Source: Streptomyces ochraceiscleroticus (lineage in GTDB: Bacteria; Actinomycetota; Actinomycetes; Streptomycetales; Streptomycetaceae). Taken from it: a stretch of 64,000 bases of DNA. This document shows positions 7,169 to 15,717 of this stretch, one piece after another. The notes beneath the pieces were generated by a model. That model worked only from the letters and a program-made list of their open reading frames with translations. It did not search any database and had not been told where the DNA came from. Each line of letters opens with the position of its first letter. Position 1 is the stretch's first letter. Position numbers and translations under genes: made by a program. The DNA lies in NCBI RefSeq assembly GCF_000720485.1, contig NZ_JOAX01000018.1:1-64000 (forward strand), in the 5' to 3' direction.

Positions 7169-8344
7169 TCAGGCCGGTCGTACGCTCCCGTAGATCGGCA
7201 TGTAGTAGATCGACTCCACGCGGACGTTCGCGCCCGGCTTCGGCGCGTGGATCATCTTGCCGTCGCCGATGTACATCCCGACGTGGCTGATGTCGTCGTA
7301 GAAGAAGACCAGGTCACCGGGTTGCAGATCGCCCGTCGCGACGCGCGTGCCCACCTTCACCTGGTCCCAGGTCGTCCGCGGCAGCGAGACGCCCGCCGCC
7401 TTCCACGCCGCCTGGGTGAGTCCCGAGCAGTCGTACGACGTGGGGCCGGTCGCGCCCCATACGTACGGCTTGCCGAGCTGCGCGCGGGCGAAGGCGAGCG
7501 CCTTCTCCGCCTTGGTTGCGTACGAACCGTCGGGCACCCCGGAGCCTGACCCCGTCCCGGACCCGGTATCACCCCCGGAGCCGGACCCGCCGGTCGTACC
7601 ACCCGATCCGCCGTCCTGCTGCTCCTGCCGCTCGCGCTCGGCCTGCTCCCGCGCCAGCTCCTCGGCCTTGCGCCGGGCCTCGGCCTTCTTCTTGCGGTCC
7701 AGCTCCGCCAGCCGCGCCTTCTCCTGCGCGGTCAGCCGGGACAGGAGCTGCCGGGCCTCGGTCAGCTTGTCCTGCACGTCCCGCTTGGACGTCTTCAGCG
7801 ACTCCTGGGACTTCTGCAGCTCCTCCAGGCTCCTGGTCGCCTGCGCCCGCTTGCGCGCGGCCTGCGCCTGCTGGTCCTGGTAGTCGTCGACCGCCTCCTG
7901 CTGGCGGCCGGTGAGCCGCTCCATCAGGTGGTTGCGGTCCACGAACTGCTGCGGGTCCCGGGCCAGCATGAGCTGCGCGGTCGGGCTCAGTCCGCCGGAG
8001 CGGTACTGCGCGGAGGCGAAGGTGCCCAGCTCGCGCCGGGCCTCGTTCATCTTCTCGGTCCGCCGGGCCGCGGCCTCCCGCAGCTCGTCCACCTTCTCGC
8101 TCTGCGTGCCGGCGCGCTCCTTGGCGGCGTTGTACTTCTGGGTGGCGACCTCGGCCTGCCGGTACAGGCCGTCGACCTTCTTCTTGACCTCTTCTATGGA
8201 GGGCTTGGGGCTGCTGGGGGCCGCGTCCGCGCTCTGGGTGAGCAGCGTGACGGAGGCGAGCGCCGCGGTGGTGAGCCCGGCCGCCGTACGGCGGTGCGCG
8301 GGCACGGCGAGGATGCGGGTGCGCGGCTTGCGATGAGACGCCAA
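7169..8344 (-). CDS. Secreted NlpC/P60 (C40) peptidoglycan hydrolase with coiled coil
   Basis: 391 aa. An N-terminal signal sequence (RRTAAGLTTAALASVTLL...ADA) is followed by a long coiled coil (about residues 50-235, rich in Glu/Lys/Arg/Gln), a Gly/Ser-rich linker (about 240-275) and a C-terminal NlpC/P60 domain. That domain has the catalytic Cys in YDCSGLTQAAW and the His in DISHVGMYIGDG. This RipA-like layout cleaves the gamma-D-Glu-mDAP bond in peptide stems. The start is TTG at 8344, chosen because GGAAGGAG lies nine bases upstream and a ydaO riboswitch ends just before it. Expression is therefore probably under c-di-AMP control, as known for rpfA and other Streptomyces wall hydrolases. 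Confidence 0.95.
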   Translation of the reverse strand: MASHRKPRTRILAVPAHRRTAAGLTTAALASVTLLTQSADAAPSSPKPSIEEVKKKVDGLYRQAEVATQKYNAAKERAGTQSEKVDELREAAARRTEKMNEARRELGTFASAQYRSGGLSPTAQLMLARDPQQFVDRNHLMERLTGRQQEAVDDYQDQQAQAARKRAQATRSLEELQKSQESLKTSKRDVQDKLTEARQLLSRLTAQEKARLAELDRKKKAEARRKAEELAREQAERERQEQQDGGSGGTTGGSGSGGDTGSGTGSGSGVPDGSYATKAEKALAFARAQLGKPYVWGATGPTSYDCSGLTQAAWKAAGVSLPRTTWDQVKVGTRVATGDLQPGDLVFFYDDISHVGMYIGDGKMIHAPKPGANVRVESIYYMPIYGSVRPA

Positions 8345-8361
8345 GGCCGGCGACTCCTTCC

Positions 8362-8522
8362 GTGGACCGCCTACCGGGTTAGCTGTCGGGTTCGGGCGTG
8401 TGCCGCATGCTGCGGCGTACTACGGAAGGTGCCCTACGGCCTGTGCGGATCGTTCCCCGTGCGGGTCGCTCCGTGCCGGCCGATTCACCCCGGTCGTACG
8501 TGTGGGTCCCCGGCTCCGGCTG
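8362..8522 (-). ncRNA. ydaO-type c-di-AMP riboswitch
   Basis: Read on the minus strand, the leader of the NlpC/P60 gene contains the blocks I know from ydaO aptamers, in the right order: GCCGGAGCCGGGGACCC, GGGGTGAATCGG, ACCCGCACGGGGAACG, TAGGGCACCTTCC and CCGAACCCGACAGCTAACC followed by GGTAGGCGG. The last block ends about 10 bases before the ribosome site GGAAGGAG. In Streptomyces this riboswitch turns off wall-hydrolase expression when c-di-AMP is high. Boundaries are approximate because the outer pairing was judged by eye. Confidence 0.9.
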
Positions 8523-8524
8523 TC

Positions 8525-8576
8525 GTGCGTACGAACAGTGCGTACGAACCGTGCATACGAGCTGTGCGCACGAACA
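8525..8576. repeat. Four 13-bp tandem repeats next to the riboswitch
   Basis: Four consecutive 13-base units (8525-8537, 8538-8550, 8551-8563, 8564-8576) follow the form GTGCGTACGAACA with one to four changes. They lie immediately upstream of the ydaO aptamer as read on the minus strand, in a region that should be the leader or promoter of the wall-hydrolase gene. The rest of the 8577-8890 gap holds no gene I can support. Confidence 0.8.
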
Positions 8577-8875
8577 GGCGGACTCGGCGGGGCGGCCCGT
8601 GCCGGCGCTTTCGCCGGGCGGTGGGGCGGGCTGCCCGGTCGGCACGGTAGCCAACTCGTGTGACTTCTGTGAAGGCTGATGTTCGATTTGCCCGATACAT
8701 TTTCGTGACCTGATCGTGTCCGGGCCGATGACCGACCACCTGTGAACACGGATTGTCCGGTCTTGTTGTCCGTCCGTGAGTGCGGAGCGGGCCCCGTATC
8801 CTCCGCGCGCCCGCCGCGGGCGGCCCGTCGACCCCGGAATTCCGCGGTCCGGACCGCGTTGTCAGTGGGGCGGCC

Positions 8876-8891
8876 TAGACTCGGTGGGCGA
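8876..8891 (+). promoter_or_regulatory. -10-like element before pcrA
   Basis: TAGACT (8876-8881) ends nine bases before the pcrA ATG, which would put the transcript start at or next to the start codon. There is no correctly spaced -35 and no good ribosome site, so a leaderless start is possible but unproven. Confidence 0.35.
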
Positions 8892-11359
8892 TGAGCAGCC
8901 TCTTTGACGACAGCTTCCTGGCGGACCTCGACCCCAAGGACGAGGAGCCGCCGCCTCCCGAGGACGAGGACCGTCCGGCAGCGGAGGAGGTGCCGCACGA
9001 CCTCTTCGGCGGCCGCTATGACGCCCCCGTGCAGCGGGACGCGTACTACCGCGACGGCGCCGCCCGCCCCGCGGTGGACCCGGCCGCGCTGCTGGAGGGG
9101 CTGAACGACCAGCAGAAGGCCGCCGTCGTGCACAGCGGCGGTGCGCTGCTCATCGTCGCCGGCGCCGGCTCCGGCAAGACCCGCGTCCTCACGCACCGCA
9201 TCGCGCATCTGCTCGGCGCGCGCGGCGTCCACCCCGGCCAGATCCTCGCGATCACGTTCACGAACAAGGCCGCGGGCGAGATGAAGGAGCGCGTCGAGGA
9301 CCTGGTGGGCCCGCGCGCCAACGCCATGTGGGTGTCCACGTTCCACAGCGCCTGCGTGCGCATCCTGCGCCGCGAGTCCAAGAAGCTGGGCTTCACGTCG
9401 TCGTTCTCGATCTACGACGCCGCCGACTCCAAGCGCCTGATGGCCCTGGTCTGCCGCGACCTGGACCTGGACCCCAAGCGCTTCCCGCCCAAGTCCTTCA
9501 GCGCCAAGGTCTCCAACCTCAAGAACGAGCTCATCGATCACGAGGACTTCGCCGGGACGGCTGCTGACGGCTTCGAGAAGACGCTCGCCGAGGCGTACGC
9601 GATGTACCAGGCACGGCTGCGCGAGGCCAACGCCCTGGACTTCGACGACATCATCATGACGACGGTGAACCTGCTCCAGGCGTTCCCGGACGTCGCGGAC
9701 CACTACCGCCGCCGCTTCCGGCACGTCCTGGTCGACGAGTACCAGGACACCAACCATGCGCAGTACACCCTCGTGCGCGAGCTGGTCGGCCCCGGGACGC
9801 CCGAGGTGCCCGCCGCCGAGCTGTGCGTCGTGGGCGACGCCGACCAGTCGATCTACGCCTTCCGCGGCGCCACGATCAGGAACATCCTCCAGTTCGAGGA
9901 GGACTACCCGGACGCGACCACGATCCTGCTGGAGCAGAACTACCGCTCCACGCAGACGATCCTCTCGGCCGCCAACGCCGTCATCGAGCGCAATGAGAAC
10001 CGCCGCCCGAAGAACCTCTGGACGGACGCCGGCACGGGTCCGCAGATCACCGGCTATGTCGCCGACACCGAGCACGACGAGGCGCAGTTCGTCGCCGACG
10101 AGATCGACCGGCTGACGGACGCGGGCGACACCAGGGCCGGCGATGTGGCGATCTTCTATCGTACGAACGCCCAGTCCCGTGTCTTCGAGGAAGTCTTCAT
10201 CCGGGTCGGGCTGCCCTACAAGGTCGTCGGCGGCGTGCGCTTCTATGAGCGCAAGGAGGTCCGGGACGTCCTCGCGTACCTGCGCGTGCTGGCCAACCCC
10301 GAGGACGCCGTCCCGCTCCGCCGCATCCTGAACGTGCCGAAGCGCGGCATCGGCGACCGCGCCGAAGCCATGATCGAAGCGCTCGCGCTGCGCGAGAAGA
10401 TCACCTTCCCGCAGGCGCTGCGCCGCGTCGACGAGGCGTACGGCATGGCCGCGCGCTCCTCGAACGCCGTCAAGCGCTTCAACACGCTCATGGAGGAGCT
10501 GCGGACCATCGTCGAGTCCGGCGCCGGCCCCGCGACCGTCCTGGAGGCGGTCCTGGAGCGTACGGGCTATCTGGCCGAGCTCCAGGCGTCCACGGACCCG
10601 CAGGACGAGACCCGCATCGAGAACCTCCAGGAACTGGCGGCGGTCGCCCTCGAGTTCGAGCAGGACCGCGATGAGGACAATCCGGGCACGCTCTCCGACT
10701 TCCTGGAGCAGGTCGCGCTGGTCGCCGACTCCGACCAGATCCCCGACGAGGACGAGGAGGGCACGGGCGTCATCACGCTCATGACCCTGCACACGGCGAA
10801 GGGCCTGGAGTTCCCGACCGTCTTCCTGACCGGCATGGAGGACGGCGTCTTCCCGCACATGCGCGCGCTCGGCCAGACCAAGGAGCTGGAGGAGGAGCGG
10901 CGGCTGGCGTACGTCGGCATCACGCGCGCCCAGGAACGCCTGTACCTCACCCGCTCCACGATGCGCAGCGCCTGGGGCCAGCCCCAGTACAACCCGCAGT
11001 CCCGCTTCCTGGAGGAGATCCCCGACCAGTACGTCGAGTGGAAGCGCACCGGCCCGGCGACGCCGTCCGCGTCCATGGGCGGGCTGTCCTCCGGCCTGTC
11101 CGGCGGCGGCTTCGGGGCCTCGTCCTCCGTCTCCTCCTCGCGCAGCAAGGCGGGGCCGAGCGGCTTCGCGACCCGGCGGGCGAAGGACCGCCCGGTGGTC
11201 GCGCTGGCGATCGGCGACCGCGTCACGCACGACAGCTTCGGGTTGGGCACGGTCGTCGGCGTCAAGGGCAGCGGCGACAACGCCGAGGCCACGATCGACT
11301 TCGGCGGCGAGAAGCCGAAGCGGCTGCTGCTGCGGTACGCGCCGGTGGAGAAGCTGTAG
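8891..11359 (+). CDS. pcrA: ATP-dependent DNA helicase PcrA/UvrD
   Basis: 822 aa superfamily-1A helicase unwinding 3'-to-5' in repair and fork clearance. After an acidic N-terminal extension of about 70 residues come the Q motif (LNDQQKAAVVHSGGA), Walker A AGAGSGKT (about residue 90-97), Walker B VDEYQDTN, QNYRS, the TLHTAKGLEFP motif and AYVGITRAQERL. The C-terminal part has a Gly/Ser linker and the RVTHDSFGLGTVVGV module typical of PcrA (Tudor-like, RNA-polymerase contact). Full length for actinobacterial PcrA. Monocistronic and convergent with the M23 gene, with a strong terminator between. Confidence 0.97.
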   Translation: MSSLFDDSFLADLDPKDEEPPPPEDEDRPAAEEVPHDLFGGRYDAPVQRDAYYRDGAARPAVDPAALLEGLNDQQKAAVVHSGGALLIVAGAGSGKTRVLTHRIAHLLGARGVHPGQILAITFTNKAAGEMKERVEDLVGPRANAMWVSTFHSACVRILRRESKKLGFTSSFSIYDAADSKRLMALVCRDLDLDPKRFPPKSFSAKVSNLKNELIDHEDFAGTAADGFEKTLAEAYAMYQARLREANALDFDDIIMTTVNLLQAFPDVADHYRRRFRHVLVDEYQDTNHAQYTLVRELVGPGTPEVPAAELCVVGDADQSIYAFRGATIRNILQFEEDYPDATTILLEQNYRSTQTILSAANAVIERNENRRPKNLWTDAGTGPQITGYVADTEHDEAQFVADEIDRLTDAGDTRAGDVAIFYRTNAQSRVFEEVFIRVGLPYKVVGGVRFYERKEVRDVLAYLRVLANPEDAVPLRRILNVPKRGIGDRAEAMIEALALREKITFPQALRRVDEAYGMAARSSNAVKRFNTLMEELRTIVESGAGPATVLEAVLERTGYLAELQASTDPQDETRIENLQELAAVALEFEQDRDEDNPGTLSDFLEQVALVADSDQIPDEDEEGTGVITLMTLHTAKGLEFPTVFLTGMEDGVFPHMRALGQTKELEEERRLAYVGITRAQERLYLTRSTMRSAWGQPQYNPQSRFLEEIPDQYVEWKRTGPATPSASMGGLSSGLSGGGFGASSSVSSSRSKAGPSGFATRRAKDRPVVALAIGDRVTHDSFGLGTVVGVKGSGDNAEATIDFGGEKPKRLLLRYAPVEKL

Positions 11360-11394
11360 TCGTACGTTGGCGGGGACGCCGTAGTCGTACGCAC

Positions 11395-11432
11395 CGCAGG
11401 CGGCCCGCCCCCGGAGGGGCGGGCCGCCTGCG
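11395..11432. terminator. Bidirectional terminator, 17-bp stem
   Basis: The arms at 11395-11411 and 11416-11432 are perfectly complementary (CGCAGGCGGCCCGCCCC and its reverse complement) with loop CGGA. It sits between the convergent pcrA and M23 peptidase stop codons. Confidence 0.9.
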
Positions 11433-11433
11433 T

Positions 11434-11463
11434 GTTGCTCAGTTCGGGGTTGCTCAGTTCGGG
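11434..11463. repeat. Perfect 15-bp tandem duplication at the M23 gene's stop
   Basis: GTTGCTCAGTTCGGG occurs twice head to tail (11434-11448, 11449-11463). On the minus strand the first copy read carries the stop codon of the peptidase gene, and the second copy adds a duplicate stop context just beyond it. This is a 5-codon, frame-neutral duplication. Confidence 0.9.
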
Positions 11464-13127
11464 TTGATGCCCTTGGAGCGCAGCCAGGGCAGCGGGTCTA
11501 TCGCGTCGCCGCCGTCGGGGTGCACCTCGAAGTGGAGGTGCGGGCCGGTGGAGTTGCCCGAGTTGCCGGAGTACGCGATGACGTCTCCGGCCTTGACCGT
11601 GCCCGAGCGGATCTTCGCGCTGCTCAGGTGGCAGTACCAGGTCTCGGTGCCGTCCGGCGCGGTGAGCTCCACCATGTTGCCGTAGGCGGGGTTCCACTTG
11701 GTGACGACGGTGCCGTCGGTGGCGGCCATGACCGGAGTGCCGTAACTGACCGGGAAGTCGATGCCCGAGTGCAGCGACATCCAGTTGACGCCGGCCTGCC
11801 CGAAGAGCGCGCTCAGCCCGTGCTGCTTGACCGGCAGCGCGAACTTCGGCCGCAGCGCCTCCTTGCGCGCTGCCTCCTCCGCCCGCCTCTTCTTCTCGGC
11901 GGCCTCCCGGGCCTGCAGGTCGAGACGTTCCTGCGTACGACTGGCACGGTCGGCGAAGTCGTTCGCGTCCGCGCTCAGGTTGGAGAGCTGGGAGTCCAGC
12001 TTGTTGTTCGCGGCCGACGGCTTCACCGCCGAGGCTTCCGAAGCGGCCTGTACGGCGGTGTTGTCCTCGTCCTTGTCGGTCGCACCGGAGACGGAGGCGG
12101 CGGCCACGGCGCACACGCCCATGGCGGCCACGGACGGCACGGCGACGGTCAGCAGCGCGGACTTCTTCGGCGTCCGCCGCCGGCCCCGGCCGCCGCCGCT
12201 CCCGGCTTCCCGCCGGGCGGCCCGACGGCCACCGGGGGCGGCTGCGGAAGAACCGGGGGGAGCGCCTTCGGGCGCGGCTTCGGGGGAGAGGGTGGGGGTG
12301 GGGATGATCGCGGTGACCGAGGAGTGGAGATCGCTGTCGGTCGCGTCTTCGGCTCCGGCTCCGGCTTCGGGGTCGGCCAAGTCATCGACGGTGAAGACGG
12401 CGGTGGACTCGGCAGCGGCCTCGAACTGACCGGCTTCGATGTGGCTGTTGTCGAACTGGCCGGTGTCGAAGGAGCCGGTGTCGAACTGGCCGGTGTCGAA
12501 CTGACCCGTGTCGAAGGGGCCGGTCCCGAACTGGGTCGCTTCGAACTGGGGCGTTTCGAACTGCGCGTCCTGCGGGGTGGCCTCGTAACCGCCGGCAGCC
12601 GGCCAGGCACCGCCGACCGTGTCGTACGCACCGGTGTCATACGTCCCGGTGTCGTAGGCACCGGTCACGTCGTACGCGCCGGTGTCGTAGGCACCGCTCG
12701 CGTCGTATGCCCCGGTGGTGTCGTACGTACCGGTGGCGTCGTGCGACGGGTACGCATACGGGTCGTACGTACCGGTCTCGTACCCCGCAGGGTAGGTGCC
12801 GCCGTCGTACGTTCCGTTCGCCTCGTACGCACCGCTCACGTCATACGCGCCGGTGTCGTACGTCCCGCTGTCGTACGGGACCGCACCGTAGGCGTCGTAC
12901 GTACCAGTCACGTCGTACGCACCGCTCGCGTCGTACGCGCCGGTGTCGTAGGTACCGGCGGCATACGCACCGGTGTCGTACGTGCCGGTGGTGTACCCGT
13001 CGTACGCGGCGTAACCGAGCTGGGCGTCCTGCTGCTCGTGCGACTCGTAGCCGGGATAGGACCCGTACGAGGCGTCAGCAGCAGAGCCGGTCGGGTCTGG
13101 GTTCCCCGACGGGTGACGGTCGTTCAC
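11454..13127 (-). CDS. M23 (LytM) peptidase with tyrosine-rich repeat and membrane segment
   Basis: 557 aa. The N-terminal half (about residues 15-190) is low-complexity, built from G-A/T-Y-D units such as TGAYD and SGTYD, then F-D-T-G-Q repeats (about 190-240). A basic stretch (RRAARREAGSGGGRGRRRTPKK) precedes one membrane helix (about LLTVAVPSVAAMGVCAVAAA). A short coiled coil with Arg/Glu and the LytM domain follow, with zinc ligands in HSGIDFP and HLHFEVH. It is probably an envelope endopeptidase or an activator. Start: GTG at 13127, or the adjacent GTG at 13130, behind GAAAGAGAAG; the longer upstream frame would run through the promoter at 13171-13200. Between 13128 and 13392 there is only this promoter and leader. 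Confidence 0.9.
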   Translation of the reverse strand: MNDRHPSGNPDPTGSAADASYGSYPGYESHEQQDAQLGYAAYDGYTTGTYDTGAYAAGTYDTGAYDASGAYDVTGTYDAYGAVPYDSGTYDTGAYDVSGAYEANGTYDGGTYPAGYETGTYDPYAYPSHDATGTYDTTGAYDASGAYDTGAYDVTGAYDTGTYDTGAYDTVGGAWPAAGGYEATPQDAQFETPQFEATQFGTGPFDTGQFDTGQFDTGSFDTGQFDNSHIEAGQFEAAAESTAVFTVDDLADPEAGAGAEDATDSDLHSSVTAIIPTPTLSPEAAPEGAPPGSSAAAPGGRRAARREAGSGGGRGRRRTPKKSALLTVAVPSVAAMGVCAVAAASVSGATDKDEDNTAVQAASEASAVKPSAANNKLDSQLSNLSADANDFADRASRTQERLDLQAREAAEKKRRAEEAARKEALRPKFALPVKQHGLSALFGQAGVNWMSLHSGIDFPVSYGTPVMAATDGTVVTKWNPAYGNMVELTAPDGTETWYCHLSSAKIRSGTVKAGDVIAYSGNSGNSTGPHLHFEVHPDGGDAIDPLPWLRSKGINPN

Positions 13128-13170
13128 CACCAACTTCTCTTTCGCCTCGGCAGCAGGAGAATTAGCGGCG

Positions 13171-13200
13171 ACTGTACCCGGCGGTATGCGATGGCGACAA
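13171..13200 (-). promoter_or_regulatory. Vegetative promoter of the M23 peptidase gene
   Basis: On the minus strand TTGTCG (13200-13195) and TACAGT (13176-13171) are separated by 18 bases. This fits the main actinobacterial sigma factor and puts the transcript start near 13164, about 35 bases before the start codon. Confidence 0.7.
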
Positions 13201-13392
13201 TCTTCCGTAGGTTTCGGGCCCTTCCAGACCGGGCATTTGGCCGTCTTTCGGAGGACGCCCGGCATGTTCTTGGCGCGACGTTCGGTGAATGTTCGACATC
13301 GATTGGCGTAGGCGTCGTGATCGGAAAGCGGGCCGGCACACGAGGTGGGGCCCGGATCCGAACGGGATCGGCCGACAGGCCGGGCGGTGTGG

Positions 13393-14568
13393 TCAGGCGA
13401 CGGACGCCTGGTCGGGCGCGACCTCGTCCGCCGCGCCGCCGGGATTCTCCGACTGGGCCGGATTCGTCGGGTCTGCCGAGGCCAGCGCCTCGCGGATGCC
13501 GGCCGCGACCGTGCCGTTGACCGGAAAGGCCAGATGTCCGACACCGGAGACATGGATGTTCCGGCTCCGCAGATCGGCATGATTGATCTTTGCCGTCTCG
13601 GTCGGAACCATCATCTGATCGAGATCGCTCCAGAAGCAGACGAAAGAGGTCCGGCAATTCGGCGCGGGCCGGGCCAACTCCTTGATCACGTCGGAATCCG
13701 TCCGCATCTGGCGCACGAGCGGATGCGCGGGCAGCAGCGAGGCGAGCCGGGTGCCGCCGTGCGGGGTGCCGAGCGTGACCAGCGTCCGGATCCGCGCGTC
13801 CCCGCCCAGCCGCTGCACGTAGTACCGCGCGATCAGGCCGCCGAGGCTGTGGCCCACCAGGTCGATGCGCCGGTGACCGGTGCGCTCGCAGACGTCCTCC
13901 ACATGCCGGCCGAGCAGCTCAGCGGCCTTGCGTATGTCGCAGGTGAGAGGGGAGTAGTTGAGCGCCTCGAGGTGGCACCAGCCGTGCCGGCGCAGCGAGC
14001 GGCGCAGCAGTACGAAGACGGAGCGGTTGTCGATGAAGCCGTGCAGCAGGAGCACCGGCGGATGCGACCGGCCCTCGGTCGGCAGCATGGCGGGCGCGGG
14101 CAGCGAGTCCGCGGCCTCGGCCGCCGGCCGTCCTGACCGTCCCGGACGTCCTGACTGCCCCGATACGGCGGATCCGGCCCCGGTTCCGGAGTCTGCGTCC
14201 GTTTCTGTCGCGGTCTGAGGCCAGGCGTTTGATCTCCCGGTGCTCGTCCCAGCGCTCGCCCCGGCGTGCGCCCCCGTATTCGCCCCGGCGTTCGTCGTTC
14301 CCGCCGGGGCCGTGGCGGTCTTGGCCGTGGTGGCCTTCGGACCGGTCTTCGTGTGTGCGGACGGCGATCGTCCGGCATCGCGTACTGCCTCGGCGTCCGA
14401 GCCCGCGGCCGAGGCCGCACGGGCTGCCGCTGCCGCGGCCTGCTCCTGCGAGACGCCCGTGGGGTACAGCAGGAGGTGCCCGGCGAGCACCGCCAGCTCC
14501 CAGACCGTGACGCGCAGCATGGCGGCGGAGGGGCGGATCAGACAGCAGAGAAAGGGCAGGGCCTTCAT
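13393..14568 (-). CDS. Secreted/anchored triacylglycerol-lipase-like alpha/beta hydrolase
   Basis: 391 aa. A hydrophobic N-terminus (MLRVTVWELAVLAGHLLLYP) is followed by an Ala/Thr/Gly-rich linker of about 130 residues and then a lipase fold: oxyanion motif LLLHGFIDN, nucleophile Ser in VGHSLGGLIARYYV, TLGTPHGGT, an acidic loop and the catalytic His in SGVGHLAFP. This is the LipA/PGAP1-like Streptomyces esterase pattern. ATG start at 14568 with GGAGGT six bases upstream. It is probably exported and tethered by the N-terminal helix; the acyl substrate is unknown. Confidence 0.9.
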   Translation of the reverse strand: MKALPFLCCLIRPSAAMLRVTVWELAVLAGHLLLYPTGVSQEQAAAAAARAASAAGSDAEAVRDAGRSPSAHTKTGPKATTAKTATAPAGTTNAGANTGAHAGASAGTSTGRSNAWPQTATETDADSGTGAGSAVSGQSGRPGRSGRPAAEAADSLPAPAMLPTEGRSHPPVLLLHGFIDNRSVFVLLRRSLRRHGWCHLEALNYSPLTCDIRKAAELLGRHVEDVCERTGHRRIDLVGHSLGGLIARYYVQRLGGDARIRTLVTLGTPHGGTRLASLLPAHPLVRQMRTDSDVIKELARPAPNCRTSFVCFWSDLDQMMVPTETAKINHADLRSRNIHVSGVGHLAFPVNGTVAAGIREALASADPTNPAQSENPGGAADEVAPDQASVA

Positions 14569-15154
14569 CGGCCGACCTCCGAACGGCACGCGGAGGACGC
14601 CTCTGTCCCCCGTCATGCCCTCATGGGGAGCCGTTGGGTGCGTACACGGTCCCTGTGCACCGTGCTCGCCGATGACGTCGAGGTACCGGCGCGGACTCCG
14701 GCGGGTGTTACCCGACGAGAGCCCCGCGGCTGCTGCGCCTGCGGTGTGTGCCGGCCGTACTGTCCGTTCCGTCTCTCCCGGCCGGCCTGCCCGTACGTGA
14801 CGCGGTACCTCTTCCCCGCACACCGTGCGTGTGCATGGGGCCTGTACGTACCCGGAATGCGCACTGCCGTGCCGCGCGGCTCCGGCGCGGCGGTGCGGCA
14901 ATCTGCTGCGGCTCCCTGCGCCGCCCCGCAGACGCCCCCGCCGCCTTGCGGCGGCGGAGGAGATGCGGCGTACGACGCGTAGCGAACGTGTCCCACGTGT
15001 GATTTCCCCCTCCCTCCATGTCGCGAAACGGCTCCGTACGCGATGCTGGGGATAACGTTCGTTCACGCTGGCGGCCGCCCTGGCGGCCGCATATTCGGTT
15101 GTCGGCTCGACGGCGCTGGTCAAGGCCGGTGCCGCGCTTGGCTTGGAGGCAGTG
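14569..15154. other. Intergenic region between lipase and icmB
   Basis: 586 bases without a supportable gene; the open frames here are shadows. The icmB side has TAACGT (15053-15058), a possible -10 without a good -35. It also has two copies of GCGGCCGC (15071-15078, 15083-15090) that can fold on each other as an 8-bp hairpin in the presumed icmB leader. Confidence 0.5.
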
Positions 15155-15565
<411 letters not shown>

Positions 15566-15717
15566 GCGGGCCTCCGCCCGCCCGGGCCCCGACGCCGAAC
15601 CCGGTGTTCGCCCCGGCCCCGACCCCGACCCCGGCCCGGGCGCGGGACGCCCCCGCGCCCGAGCGCTCGTCCGCGCGCCTGCCGCAGGCGGCGGCCAGGG
15701 GGCGGCTGCCCGGGGGC

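Noticed and set aside
8577..8760. SigE-type promoter (GAAC-N16-GTC on the minus strand) for the wall hydrolase
   Set aside because: The match is partial and the spacing does not match the consensus I know, so it was not listed.
12600..13020. Regular short DNA repeats resembling a CRISPR array
   Set aside because: The repeats are in-frame coding units (G-A/T-Y-D) of the M23 peptidase gene, without unique spacers of constant size.
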